Of a stretch of 64,000 nucleotides of DNA, positions 8,720 to 18,072 are shown one piece after another; the stretch's first letter is position 1, and each line of letters starts with the position of its first letter. A model generated the notes under the pieces. It was given only the letters and a program-made list of their open reading frames with translations. It did not search any database and was not told where the DNA came from. Both the position numbers and the translations under genes were made by a program. Source of the DNA: Rosettibacter firmus (GTDB taxonomy: Bacteria > Bacteroidota > Ignavibacteria > Ignavibacteriales > Melioribacteraceae); the NCBI RefSeq assembly GCF_036860695.1, contig NZ_JAYKGJ010000001.1:248001-312000 (forward strand). The letters run 5' to 3'.

Positions 8720-11293
8720 TTAGTCTATATATACGTTTTTTTCTATTATTTTTTTATTATCCGAAGATGTACCAATCATAAATATATATTCTCCTTTTTG
8801 AAAATTATAACCATCCTTTTCAGTCCATCTAGTTAATAATTTTTTATCTATACTTATTTCTACTTTCTTTTTTTCTTTAGCTTTCAAATAAACTTTTTTA
8901 AAACCAATTAAACTTTTTTCTTCGTAACTATCCTCTGGATATTTTACATATAGTTGTATTGTTTCTTCTCCATCATAAGGACCTTTATTATTTACATTTA
9001 GAAATAAATTAATATCATTTGAATTAGGTTTTACTTTTATCTCAGGATTTCCTAATGTAAAAGATGAGTAAGATAATCCATATCCAAATGGATAGAGAAT
9101 TTTATTTTTATAATAGCGATATGTTCTATTAGACATATTATAATCACTAAATTCAGGTAACTCATCTAAAGAATAATAAAATGTAACTGGTAATTTTCCT
9201 GAAGGATTATATATTCCAGTTATTATATCATAAATAGCATCTCCACCTGCTTGACCTGGATACCATGCTTCAATAATAGCAGGTATATGTTCATTTTCCC
9301 AGTTGATTGTTAATGGTCCACCATTAAATAAAACGAGTACTATAGGTTTACCAGTATTATATATCTTTTTAATAAAATTTAATTGTACTTCTGGCAGATT
9401 TAATGTTAATCGATCTCCTCCTTTAAATTCTTTTGACTCTGTTTGTAAAGCTTCACCTTCTAAACGAGGTGAAAGACCCATAAACATTATAATTAATTCC
9501 GATTCTTTTGCAATTCTAAGTGCATTTTCTTCCATATAATCTTCTGGTAAAGACCACAACAATTTCATAAATGAATAGCGTTCTTTTTTGTATAGTTCTA
9601 CTTTAATCTTATAAACCGAATCTTTCTTTAGTTCTATAAAATTATATTTTATTTCGGGATCAAATTCTCCATGATACTTTACCAATAGCGAATCATTTAA
9701 ATATATTTTAAAACCATTATAACCATACCCACCCAATGCATATTTACCTGTAACAGGAGGTAGAATATAACCTATCCATACTATACTAAAAGTATCTGAG
9801 TTAGTAACTGGTGATTTATCCAGCCAGCTAAAATTAATTTCATTATCTATTCTTATAAATTCTGGATTGCCTTCCATTTTAGTATTTGAATAATATTTCC
9901 CTATTAAACCATTCTGCTTTTTATCAATTGTTGTATATAAATACTTACTGCTTATTAAATCAAATGATGGAATGTTTTCGGCAAAATAACATCCCTTCTC
10001 ATAAAGTATTTTAGTATTACTCATTCTTGTTTGAAATGCTTTTAGTGGTGTAACAGGATTTGAGGGAAAACCAAAATAATTACCAAGTAAACTTTCCAGG
10101 TTATCTGCATTTGGACCTATAATGGCAATAGTTTTATAATTTCTTTTTAGTGGCAATAAATTATTATCATTTTTAAGTAAAACAATTGACTTTCTTGCTG
10201 CTTCAAGTGCAAGTTGTTTATTTTGTGGTGTATCAATATCTTTTTCTGTTAGATTACTATATGGAACTAATTCTGGTGGATCAAACAATCCAAGTTTAAA
10301 ACGAATTAAAAATATTTTTTTTACTGCCTCGTTAATTATTTCTTCATTAATTATTCCTTTTTTAAAAGAATCATATAATAAATGATACGAATTACCACAT
10401 TCTAATTCGGTACCTGCAATTAATGATAAAACAACTGCATCTTCCAATGTTTTTGTTACATGATGAGAATTAAAAATATCATGCACAGCCCAACAATCAG
10501 ATACTACCAAACCATTAAATTTCCATTCATCACGTAAAATCTTTTTTAATAAAAGATTACTTCCGCAACATGGTTCTCCAAGTACCCGGTTATATGCACA
10601 CATTAGTGATTGAACATTTCCTTCTTCAATACATTTTTTAAAATGTGGTAAATAAGTATTTCTTAAATCATATTCACTTACAATTGCATTGAAATGATGT
10701 CTTTCAGATTCAGGGCCACTATGAACAGCAAAATGTTTAGGAGTAGCAATTGTTTTAAAATATTTTTCATCATTACCATGCAATCCTTTTATATATTGCA
10801 CTGCAAGTTCACCTGTAAGGAATGGATCTTCACCATAAGTTTCCATTCCTCTTCCCCATCTTGGATCTCTAAAAATATTAATATTCGGAGCCCATAATGT
10901 TAATCCACAACTACCAAACTGTTTCTTTCTTACGGCAATATTGTATTTTGCTCGTGCTTCGGTTGATATTAATTCACCAATCTTATACATTAAATCTTTA
11001 TCCCATGTAGCTGCCAAACCAATAGGCATTGGAAAAACTGTAGCCAAACCATTTCTTGCTATACCATGAAGAGATTCATTCCACCAATTGTATGCTGGAA
11101 TTCCCAGTCTTTCTATTGCAGGTGATTTATGAACCATTTGAGAAATTTTTTCTTCAATTGTCATTCGAGATATTAAATCATCTACTCGTTCTTCAAATGA
11201 TAATTTATGATCTAAATATTTTGGTATTTCTTGTGGGACAATAGTTTTTGATAGAAATAAAATTGTTATTATGATGAATAATCTATTATGCAT
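8720..11293 (-). CDS. Glycoside hydrolase family 3 enzyme with inserted PA14 domain
   Basis: 857 residues with an N-terminal signal peptide. The GH3 catalytic barrel contains FRDPRWGRGMETYGEDP (about 141-157), KHFAVHSGPE, and the nucleophile motif GLVVSDCWAVHD with Asp near residue 266. A PA14 carbohydrate-binding domain (about 460-590, starting GLIGKYYSNTKMEGNP) is inserted into the second domain, and the C-terminus is a fibronectin-III-like domain (NNKGPYDGEETIQLYVKYP). Such GH3 proteins act as exo beta-glucosidases, beta-xylosidases or similar. It leads into GH125, CBM9, GH130 and GH94 genes on the same strand and would be a periplasmic or surface enzyme. Linkage specificity cannot be read from the sequence. 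Confidence 0.93.
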   Translation of the reverse strand: MHNRLFIIITILFLSKTIVPQEIPKYLDHKLSFEERVDDLISRMTIEEKISQMVHKSPAIERLGIPAYNWWNESLHGIARNGLATVFPMPIGLAATWDKDLMYKIGELISTEARAKYNIAVRKKQFGSCGLTLWAPNINIFRDPRWGRGMETYGEDPFLTGELAVQYIKGLHGNDEKYFKTIATPKHFAVHSGPESERHHFNAIVSEYDLRNTYLPHFKKCIEEGNVQSLMCAYNRVLGEPCCGSNLLLKKILRDEWKFNGLVVSDCWAVHDIFNSHHVTKTLEDAVVLSLIAGTELECGNSYHLLYDSFKKGIINEEIINEAVKKIFLIRFKLGLFDPPELVPYSNLTEKDIDTPQNKQLALEAARKSIVLLKNDNNLLPLKRNYKTIAIIGPNADNLESLLGNYFGFPSNPVTPLKAFQTRMSNTKILYEKGCYFAENIPSFDLISSKYLYTTIDKKQNGLIGKYYSNTKMEGNPEFIRIDNEINFSWLDKSPVTNSDTFSIVWIGYILPPVTGKYALGGYGYNGFKIYLNDSLLVKYHGEFDPEIKYNFIELKKDSVYKIKVELYKKERYSFMKLLWSLPEDYMEENALRIAKESELIIMFMGLSPRLEGEALQTESKEFKGGDRLTLNLPEVQLNFIKKIYNTGKPIVLVLFNGGPLTINWENEHIPAIIEAWYPGQAGGDAIYDIITGIYNPSGKLPVTFYYSLDELPEFSDYNMSNRTYRYYKNKILYPFGYGLSYSSFTLGNPEIKVKPNSNDINLFLNVNNKGPYDGEETIQLYVKYPEDSYEEKSLIGFKKVYLKAKEKKKVEISIDKKLLTRWTEKDGYNFQKGEYIFMIGTSSDNKKIIEKNVYID

Positions 11294-11306
11294 AAAAATC
11301 CTTTAC

Positions 11307-12638
11307 CTAAAATATTCTTTTTAATATATCTGGCTTTTCATTGTACAATTTTAGAATCATCTCGCCAAAAAGTGAATTAGGCCAAGGGAACCAGCTTCGT
11401 GTGTAATCATATGGATTATCTTTATTAAATGATTCATGCATGAAATATGTATCTGCATGTGTGTTCTTAAGGAATCTAATATTATTTATAATTTCATCTT
11501 CGTTATCAGTTGTAATAATTCTCATTATTATACTTAAATGCCAGATGTTATTTAATAACGTATGTGGACTACCAATTCCTTCTGCAAATTTTCCTCTAAA
11601 GAAATATGGATTATTATCACTCAAAATAAATTTTCTTGTCTCCTGATAAATCTCGTCATCTTTATTTAAACAACCAAGGTAAGGAAGTGATAATAAACTT
11701 GGAATGTTTGCATCATCCATAAATAATTTATTTCCAAAGCCATCAACTTCATATGCAAAAATTTTATGATAATTTAGATGTGAACTTACAGCATGTTCAT
11801 ATATAGCTTTTTCAATTTCATTGGCAAGAGAAATACATTTTTCAGAGAATTCAAAGTCATTATATATCTTAAGATACATTTCAGATAATTGCTTCAATGA
11901 AATAACAGCAAAAAAATTAGAAGGAATTAAAAATGGAAAAATTGTTGCATCGTCTGAAGGTCTAAATATTGAAACAATCAATCCATTTGGTTTAATTGGA
12001 TTTCCGTAGCCATTACCAGGTACTGTATCTGTACTCCAAGCTGTCACTCTTCCAAATTTATATGAACCACAACCATACTTACGTTGCTGTTCAATAAATG
12101 TGTTGTAAATTAATTTAGTAGCACTAATCCATTCATTATTAAAGCATGAAGTATCTCCTGTTAATTTCCAGAATTTATATGCCAATCTAATTGTATAACA
12201 TAAAGAGTCCAATTCCCATTTTCTTTCATGCAATTCTGGTTTCATTTCTGTTAAATCATTACTCCACATACTTTTCTTTTTATCATAATTAAATGCATTA
12301 GCATAAGGATCGATTAAAACACATTTTGTTTGTCTATTGATTAATCCCATAATTAAAAGTTTTAGATTATCATCTTCATTAACAAATTCTAAATAAGGCC
12401 AGATCTGTGCAGTTGAATCTCTTAACCACATTGCATCAATGTCGCCTGCTAAAATATAAGTATCGGGAATCCCATCATTAAAAGTAAATATAACACTTGT
12501 ATCTAATGTATTAGGAAAGCAATTAGAAAAAATTTTTGCAAGTTCTTTATCAGCAATAAAATCAGAAACTTCTTTAATTTTTTCTTCTATTGGTTTACTG
12601 ATAAATTTTCTTTCTTTTAGTGCTGGCCGAGAGTTCAT
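11307..12638 (-). CDS. Glycoside hydrolase family 125 exo-alpha-1,6-mannosidase
   Basis: 443 residues, the usual length of GH125 (formerly DUF1237). The family hallmark GDIDAMWLRDSTAQ is at residues 65-78, and further family segments include RKWELDSLCYTIRLAYKFW and the C-terminal TRSWFPWPNSLFGEMIL. GH125 enzymes are metal-independent inverting exo-alpha-1,6-mannosidases known from N-glycan and yeast-mannan degradation. No signal peptide is seen, so it is probably cytoplasmic. It lies 13 bp upstream (in transcription) of the GH3 gene and just after the CBM9-like gene. Its presence is the strongest hint that the locus targets alpha-mannosides. Confidence 0.92.
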   Translation of the reverse strand: MNSRPALKERKFISKPIEEKIKEVSDFIADKELAKIFSNCFPNTLDTSVIFTFNDGIPDTYILAGDIDAMWLRDSTAQIWPYLEFVNEDDNLKLLIMGLINRQTKCVLIDPYANAFNYDKKKSMWSNDLTEMKPELHERKWELDSLCYTIRLAYKFWKLTGDTSCFNNEWISATKLIYNTFIEQQRKYGCGSYKFGRVTAWSTDTVPGNGYGNPIKPNGLIVSIFRPSDDATIFPFLIPSNFFAVISLKQLSEMYLKIYNDFEFSEKCISLANEIEKAIYEHAVSSHLNYHKIFAYEVDGFGNKLFMDDANIPSLLSLPYLGCLNKDDEIYQETRKFILSDNNPYFFRGKFAEGIGSPHTLLNNIWHLSIIMRIITTDNEDEIINNIRFLKNTHADTYFMHESFNKDNPYDYTRSWFPWPNSLFGEMILKLYNEKPDILKRIF

Positions 12639-12646
12639 TTATTGCT

Positions 12647-13753
12647 TTAATTTTTTTTAATATTAATTAAGCCATCATGATAAAGTGTATAAATATTTTC
12701 ATCATCTAAAAATGTGCATTTATACATATCATCTATTACTTTTATTTCAGGCGTATAAAAAATTCCATTTATCTGTAATGGTTCTATGCCCAGAGCAGAA
12801 ATATTATCTGCATATTTTTTATTCTTATCGAAATATGCTCTTTGTTGATAATAGATATTTCTCAAATACCATTTTATTTGTTCGGATTGATTTTCAATAA
12901 AATCAATATAACCTTTACCTGCTTCAATTTTTGAAAACTGAACATAGCCCCACATTTCAGGATAGTGCATGTTTATTACACCCTGTGGACTCCAGACCCA
13001 GTTATCTTCTGGATAAGGTTTATTTGTTTCAGGATTAATTACTTTTTCATATTTACTATTAACTACATTTGTTCTCCACTCAACTCGTGAAAAATTTATT
13101 CTCCATTGATCATTATCTTGCGGAGGTACATTTGCACTTGTTATTTCTTTAAAGGCTTCCCATGGAAAAGCAATTTCTAATGTCCAGCAACTATCTATAT
13201 CGGATGGATTATTTATTGACCCAAAAATTGAAACAGCTGATTTCAAATTCTTAATATCAAAACCATGTAATGCTGCTTTATCTGTATCGCGATAAGGTTT
13301 TATTAAAAACAAATCCCACACAGTGTTTAAGGCATTCATTTCAAATTCTACATATCTATGAGTATCGCCATCAGGATCTATGAATACTTCGAAGTCATTA
13401 TCATAAAAAATAATGTCATCTCTATTTTTTAATGTTGCCCAGATATGGGGTTCTTCTAATTGTGCTGCTATATAAAAATAATTTTTATCCCACAGCATTT
13501 TAACTTTTGTATTAAAACGTGGTTTTGGTTTTAGATCTCCTTCTATATCCACAAAATCTTCTGTCCATTTTACATTCTTCCATGAAGTTTCATCAAGTTT
13601 CCCATCAATGGTTATATTTTCATGAGTGAAATAACAAATATATTTTCTTGGTGAAAATTTAATTTGCGGAACAGGAATAGATTGAGCAAAAATTGTTTGG
13701 GAAAATAAAATTAATAAGATGACTATTAAAAACTTTTTATTGTTTAGCTGCAT
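12647..13753 (-). CDS. Exported CBM9-like carbohydrate-binding protein
   Basis: 368 residues from the ATG at 13753; a TTG one codon earlier would also be in frame but the ATG is preferred. A signal peptide (FLIVILLILFSQTIFAQ) precedes a CBM9/DOMON-like beta-sandwich recognisable by TIDGKLDETSWKNVKWTEDF, VKMLWDKNYFYIAAQLEEP, DFEVFIDPDGDTHRYVEFE and WRINFSRVEW, the standard order of the 'carbohydrate-binding family 9-like' proteins of Bacteroidota. The C-terminal ~100 residues are unassigned. The gene overlaps the end of the GH130 gene by 17 bp, indicating translational coupling. Role is likely glycan binding in the periplasm or at the surface; no catalytic site is recognised. Confidence 0.85.
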   Translation of the reverse strand: MQLNNKKFLIVILLILFSQTIFAQSIPVPQIKFSPRKYICYFTHENITIDGKLDETSWKNVKWTEDFVDIEGDLKPKPRFNTKVKMLWDKNYFYIAAQLEEPHIWATLKNRDDIIFYDNDFEVFIDPDGDTHRYVEFEMNALNTVWDLFLIKPYRDTDKAALHGFDIKNLKSAVSIFGSINNPSDIDSCWTLEIAFPWEAFKEITSANVPPQDNDQWRINFSRVEWRTNVVNSKYEKVINPETNKPYPEDNWVWSPQGVINMHYPEMWGYVQFSKIEAGKGYIDFIENQSEQIKWYLRNIYYQQRAYFDKNKKYADNISALGIEPLQINGIFYTPEIKVIDDMYKCTFLDDENIYTLYHDGLINIKKN

Positions 13754-14699
13754 CAATTAGTTCTCCAATAGTTGTGTATGCAAGACAAACAGAAGTATCT
13801 GCTGCACCATAATAAATTAAAACTTTGCTAGATTTTAAAGCAAAACCTTCGTTATCATACTCTTCGACAATAATTCCTGAAGGAAAACAAACATTTGGAA
13901 CCTGCCCAACAAGTTCATACAATTCACGGGGTTCCAGAATGTTATATCTGCTTCTATGAATTAGAATCCCTGGATCATTTAAATCGTGAAGTGCAACACC
14001 TGCTTGATAAATATTTGAAGCTGCAAAATGAGTTGCAACTCCGTGATAGATATGTAACCATCCTTCGCGAGTTTTTACTGGAGGTGGACCTGAGCCAATT
14101 AATTCATCCCAGTAATGAAATCTTCCTGCCATAACTTCCTTTACATACTTCCATTTAATTAAATCTGTTGACTCAGATAAGAAAATTGAATTGCCAGTTT
14201 TCGGTCCACCTTTAAGACTTACTTTATTTGGTCTTTCAAATCGTAAAAACTTTCCATTAAATTTTTCTGGAAATAATACACCATTTCTTGAATCATCTCT
14301 TGATACTATTCCTAAAAATTTATAGTCTTCAAAATCATCAGTCACGGCCAGTCCAAGTTTACATCCATCATCCATATCCATTGCAAACATTATATAGTAA
14401 ACATTATCAATTTTAGTTATTCTTGTATCGTAAATGTGATATACTTTTTCTTTTAATTTTTCTATTCCACTAAAGTGAACGATTTTGTTATCGACTTTGA
14501 AATTTATCCCATCCTCGCTCTCTGCTTTTACAATAAAAGTTTCCCTTCCTCTATTTTGAACTCTCAATAACAAAATATACTTACCATTATGTTTGATTGC
14601 TCCTGGATTAAAAACCGAAGAGACATCAACCAGATGAGGTTTTATCTCAGGAATGTCTTTTCTTGTTATTATTGGATTGTTGTGGTATCTCAATAGCAT
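13737..14699 (-). CDS. Glycoside hydrolase family 130 (beta-mannoside phosphorylase or mannosidase)
   Basis: 320 residues. The GH130 five-bladed propeller signature is visible: VFNPGAIKHNGKYILLLRVQ near residues 29-48, NRGRETFIVKAESEDG, YHIYDTRITKIDNVYYIMFAMD with the family Asp-Thr-Arg, and GSGPPPVKTREGWLHIYHG. GH130 enzymes reversibly phosphorolyse beta-mannosides, for example Man-beta-1,4-GlcNAc or Man-beta-1,4-Glc, and a subgroup hydrolyses beta-1,2-mannosides; the subfamily cannot be fixed by eye. No signal peptide, so cytoplasmic. It is 12 bp from the GH94 gene and overlaps the CBM9 gene. With the GH125 enzyme it supports a mannose-containing substrate. Confidence 0.92.
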   Translation of the reverse strand: MLLRYHNNPIITRKDIPEIKPHLVDVSSVFNPGAIKHNGKYILLLRVQNRGRETFIVKAESEDGINFKVDNKIVHFSGIEKLKEKVYHIYDTRITKIDNVYYIMFAMDMDDGCKLGLAVTDDFEDYKFLGIVSRDDSRNGVLFPEKFNGKFLRFERPNKVSLKGGPKTGNSIFLSESTDLIKWKYVKEVMAGRFHYWDELIGSGPPPVKTREGWLHIYHGVATHFAASNIYQAGVALHDLNDPGILIHRSRYNILEPRELYELVGQVPNVCFPSGIIVEEYDNEGFALKSSKVLIYYGAADTSVCLAYTTIGELIDAAKQ

Positions 14700-14711
14700 A
14701 TTTATCTCTTT

Positions 14712-17084
14712 TTATTTGCCCATAATAACTTTTACATTACAGATTTCTTTTTGTACAGGAGGAATTATGAATGATTCTAATTTTTTCCCGTCCAGATATA
14801 TTTCTTTAATACCAGACTCAACACCAGATTCATTTACTACTTCAATTATATATCTTGTACCTCTAAATACTCTTTCTACTGTAAAATATTTCCAGTGAGA
14901 TGGAATTACGGGGTCGATTATCAAACCATTATAAGAAGCTCTGACTCCTAAGATATAATCATAAAACACTCGATACATCCATGCTGCTGTTCCTGTTTGC
15001 CAGGAATGACTTGCTTTACCAGGTGATGAATGTTCATTGCTTGTAATATATTGAGAAAATACATAAGGTTCAGCAGTATAAATATCTGAATCGATACGAT
15101 TGGGTAATATTTTTTTTAGATAATCATAAGCGACATTTCCCCTTTTCATAATAGCTTCGGCTTGAATTAACCAGGTAACAGGGTGACAAAAAATAGCTCC
15201 ATTTTCTTTCTTACCCGCTACACATCTTGTTATAAGACCAATGTTTGGATCAATTTCTCGAAATGCAGGGGCACAAATTTTAGGACCATATTCAGTATCA
15301 AGATATTTTTTTACACTATCAAGTGCTTTCAATAATCTTTTTTTATTAGATAAGTCAGCAATAACCGACCAGCTTTGAGTATTTATAAATATTTTTCCGT
15401 ACTTATTTTCATGTGAACCAATTTTTTTCTTCCCATTTCCAAAAGCTCTAATATACCATTCTCCATCCCAGCATAATTCATCAATACTATTTTTGATTTT
15501 ATCTCTGAGACTTTCGATATCTTTACTGTCAATATTTACATATTGAAATAATTCAATTAATCGATTTAACATTGCAACATAAAACATTGCAGCCCATACA
15601 CTTTCTCCGCCATCTTCACCTCCAATGTAATCAAGGGTATCATTCCAATCTCCTCTACCAAATACTGGTAGAAATCGAGGTGTTAAAATATTTTTAATAA
15701 AATTCACAACAGAATATAAATGAGTTAATACGGTACCTTCGGGATTATCCACATAAGAAACTTTTTCATCAAGAATACTAACATCTCCAGTTTCTTTAAT
15801 ATACTCTGTTACTGCCAAAATATACCATACTGGATCATCGCAATGTTTTGTTAATTCACCATTCGCATCATCATAAAAATGGTGATAAACTCTGCCATCA
15901 GTAAACATCTGTCGTGATAATAATAAGATTCTTTCTTTCGCTTTGTGAGGGAGTGCAATAGTAACAGCTATAGTATCTTGAGCAGTATCTCTAAATCCAA
16001 ATCCACGACTAATACCCCAATAATAAAAACTTGCTACTCTCCCGATATCAAAAGCAACCTTAGCCTGATAAGGAATCCAATTATTCATAAAAATATTTAT
16101 ATCTTTATCAGGAGTATTACAATGTGTATTATTAATAAATTTTTCCCACTTATTTTTTACTTCTTCAAATGCATTATGGACAGCTTCGGGATTATTATAT
16201 TTTATAATAGTTTCTTTCTTTGCATCGAAATCCTTTTTAGGTATAACACCAAGAGAAAATATTATTTCTTTTTCTTCAAAAGGTTTTAAATCTACATCAA
16301 TTCTTAGAACACCAACAGCATTCCCATAATCAGTATCTTGAGAAGATAATTCACCTGTTTCTATACTTATAGGATTATTTTCATTACGATAATTTCCAAT
16401 AAATCTTTCACGCAGAGTTTCGTATTGAACTACAGGAAGGTTAATAGTAAAAAATGCCCATTGGTCCCATTCTTTGTTCTCTTGTTGTTGTGTTCCATTT
16501 GATTGAGTAACCCAGTAAGTTTTTGTTGCAAATAATGTATTAAGTTTTTTATCGAAATAGACTCGATTAAAATGTTGATCATCACACTGGTTAATTAAAT
16601 CGATTAAACCATGCCCCAATGCAAATTCAACATAACCATATAAAGATAATTTACGAATCTTATCTGATTCATTTTTTAATTTTATTCTCCAAATTTCGCG
16701 GTTATCAGAAACGGGCACAAAGAACAAACTTTCGGATTTAATATCTTTGACATTCGATTCGATTTTTGTATAGCCGAATCCATGTATAACTCTATAAGAT
16801 TCTTTGTACTTTCCTACAGGTTGCCAGCTTAAACTCCAGTACTCATTATTATCCCAATCTTTTACATATATATATTTACCAGGTCTATCAGGCGGGACTT
16901 CGTTGATTCTGTATCTTGTTATTCTGCCATGCAAGGGATTTTTAATATAACTAATACCACCGGCATTATTCGATATTGTAGAAAAATATTCGTCATTATA
17001 TATGTAGTTTATCCATGGAGTAGGTGTTGCAACATTATAAATGATAAATTCCTTACCACTTTCAGAAAATTCTCCGTAATCCAT
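14712..17084 (-). CDS. Glycoside hydrolase family 94 phosphorylase (cellobiose/chitobiose phosphorylase-like)
   Basis: 790 residues from the preferred ATG at 17084, which has GGGAG eight bases upstream; the frame extends 32 codons further to 17180 but that extension is Phe/Tyr-rich and lies over the promoter. The N-terminal beta-sandwich, helical linker and (alpha/alpha)6 barrel of GH94 are evident: FGYTKIESNV, ALGHGLIDLINQCDDQHFNR, RGFGFRDTAQDT, and the catalytic GRGDWND near residues 476-482 with the general-acid Asp. GH94 enzymes split beta-linked disaccharides with phosphate. Cellobiose, chitobiose and beta-1,2-glucan substrates are all possible. First gene of the GH run. Confidence 0.93.
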   Translation of the reverse strand: MDYGEFSESGKEFIIYNVATPTPWINYIYNDEYFSTISNNAGGISYIKNPLHGRITRYRINEVPPDRPGKYIYVKDWDNNEYWSLSWQPVGKYKESYRVIHGFGYTKIESNVKDIKSESLFFVPVSDNREIWRIKLKNESDKIRKLSLYGYVEFALGHGLIDLINQCDDQHFNRVYFDKKLNTLFATKTYWVTQSNGTQQQENKEWDQWAFFTINLPVVQYETLRERFIGNYRNENNPISIETGELSSQDTDYGNAVGVLRIDVDLKPFEEKEIIFSLGVIPKKDFDAKKETIIKYNNPEAVHNAFEEVKNKWEKFINNTHCNTPDKDINIFMNNWIPYQAKVAFDIGRVASFYYWGISRGFGFRDTAQDTIAVTIALPHKAKERILLLSRQMFTDGRVYHHFYDDANGELTKHCDDPVWYILAVTEYIKETGDVSILDEKVSYVDNPEGTVLTHLYSVVNFIKNILTPRFLPVFGRGDWNDTLDYIGGEDGGESVWAAMFYVAMLNRLIELFQYVNIDSKDIESLRDKIKNSIDELCWDGEWYIRAFGNGKKKIGSHENKYGKIFINTQSWSVIADLSNKKRLLKALDSVKKYLDTEYGPKICAPAFREIDPNIGLITRCVAGKKENGAIFCHPVTWLIQAEAIMKRGNVAYDYLKKILPNRIDSDIYTAEPYVFSQYITSNEHSSPGKASHSWQTGTAAWMYRVFYDYILGVRASYNGLIIDPVIPSHWKYFTVERVFRGTRYIIEVVNESGVESGIKEIYLDGKKLESFIIPPVQKEICNVKVIMGK

Positions 17085-17129
17085 ATAAAATCTCCCAAAG
17101 TATATTTTTTTCAAAAAATAACTTACACT

Positions 17130-17158
17130 AAAATATAAACGGTAACTTATAAAATCAA
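17130..17158 (-). promoter_or_regulatory. Candidate promoter for the GH94-led operon
   Basis: On the minus strand TTGATT (17153-17158) and TATTTT (17130-17135) are 17 bp apart, which would start transcription about 40 bp before the GH94 ATG. This also argues for the shorter GH94 start. The remaining gap up to 17380 is AT-rich and holds nothing else recognisable. Confidence 0.4.
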
Positions 17159-17380
17159 TTATATTTTTGAAAATAAACAAAAACTAAAATTAATATGTCA
17201 AATTTTTGAAGTGAGTATTTTTTATAACAATAAATATTAAACGGCAAATGACTACGTTTTCAATTGGAAATAACATAGCCATTTTATAAAATTTAATCTG
17301 TGTAAGAATAATGGAATAAAGATTTAATTTAGCTTAACTTAAATATTATTTAAATTTGCAGTATAATTAAGATTTGGCAA

Positions 17381-18070
17381 TTAAATAATATCTTCCAGAT
17401 GTGTTTTAACTTGGATTGTATCTATAATTGAATTTTTTTCAATTATTACTGCACTTAATTTATTGCCAACACAAGCTCCTGTATCGATATACAATGCATT
17501 TGAATCTTCAATATAAGTAATATCTGGTTGTTTTGTGTGTCCTACAACTTGAAGCTTTCCAAGATTAAGTAGCGGGTCTCTTGTCCACATTATTCCTCTG
17601 TCACTCGAAATATCATTATATATTAATGGTTCTAATAAATCAAGATTATTTCTAAAATCTTGAGGCAAAAATTTTTCATAGTAAACAGATATACCTGCAT
17701 GAGAAATAAAACAATCTTCAAGATTATAAAATAACTGTGCTGATTTAATAAATTCGATATGTTCAAACATTTCTTTTTCATGCTTTTCATATGAAAGCAA
17801 TGTAGATTCATTTCCATTAAAAAACCAGGAGCGAGCAAAAATACTCGATGGCTCTTTAAAGAAATGATAGAACATGTAATCATGATTTCCCGGTGTAAGT
17901 ATGATATTCTTTTCTTTCACAAATTTTACAACTTCATAGCTAAAATTACCTCTATCAACCAAATCTCCAATTGAATATACAGGAATTCCAGGATAGCGAT
18001 TTATAATTTCATTATAAAGTTCTTCCAGTGTATAATAACAACCGTGTATATCTCCAATAATAGCAATCAT
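17381..18070 (-). CDS. Calcineurin-like serine/threonine phosphatase or Ap4A-hydrolase-type metallophosphoesterase
   Basis: 229 residues. The four metal-ligand motifs of the PPP-type phosphoesterases are all present: GDIHG (residues 6-10), GDLVDRG, GNHD and a C-terminal VVGHTKQPD with ISHAG. Size and order match bacterial PrpA/PrpE/ApaH-like enzymes that dephosphorylate proteins or split dinucleoside polyphosphates. It sits 2 bp after the stop of the CoA-transferase gene on the same strand, so the two are probably co-transcribed. Which substrate it uses cannot be decided from sequence. Confidence 0.88.
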   Translation of the reverse strand: MIAIIGDIHGCYYTLEELYNEIINRYPGIPVYSIGDLVDRGNFSYEVVKFVKEKNIILTPGNHDYMFYHFFKEPSSIFARSWFFNGNESTLLSYEKHEKEMFEHIEFIKSAQLFYNLEDCFISHAGISVYYEKFLPQDFRNNLDLLEPLIYNDISSDRGIMWTRDPLLNLGKLQVVGHTKQPDITYIEDSNALYIDTGACVGNKLSAVIIEKNSIIDTIQVKTHLEDII

Positions 18071-18072
18071 GA

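Noticed and set aside
15945-16289. 114-residue plus-strand frame
   Set aside because: Antisense to the GH94 gene, low-complexity Ser/Ile/Phe composition, no start signal.
17085-17180. 32-codon N-terminal extension of the GH94 protein
   Set aside because: The internal ATG at 17084 has a good GGGAG site and the extension covers the likely promoter and has odd Phe/Tyr-rich content.
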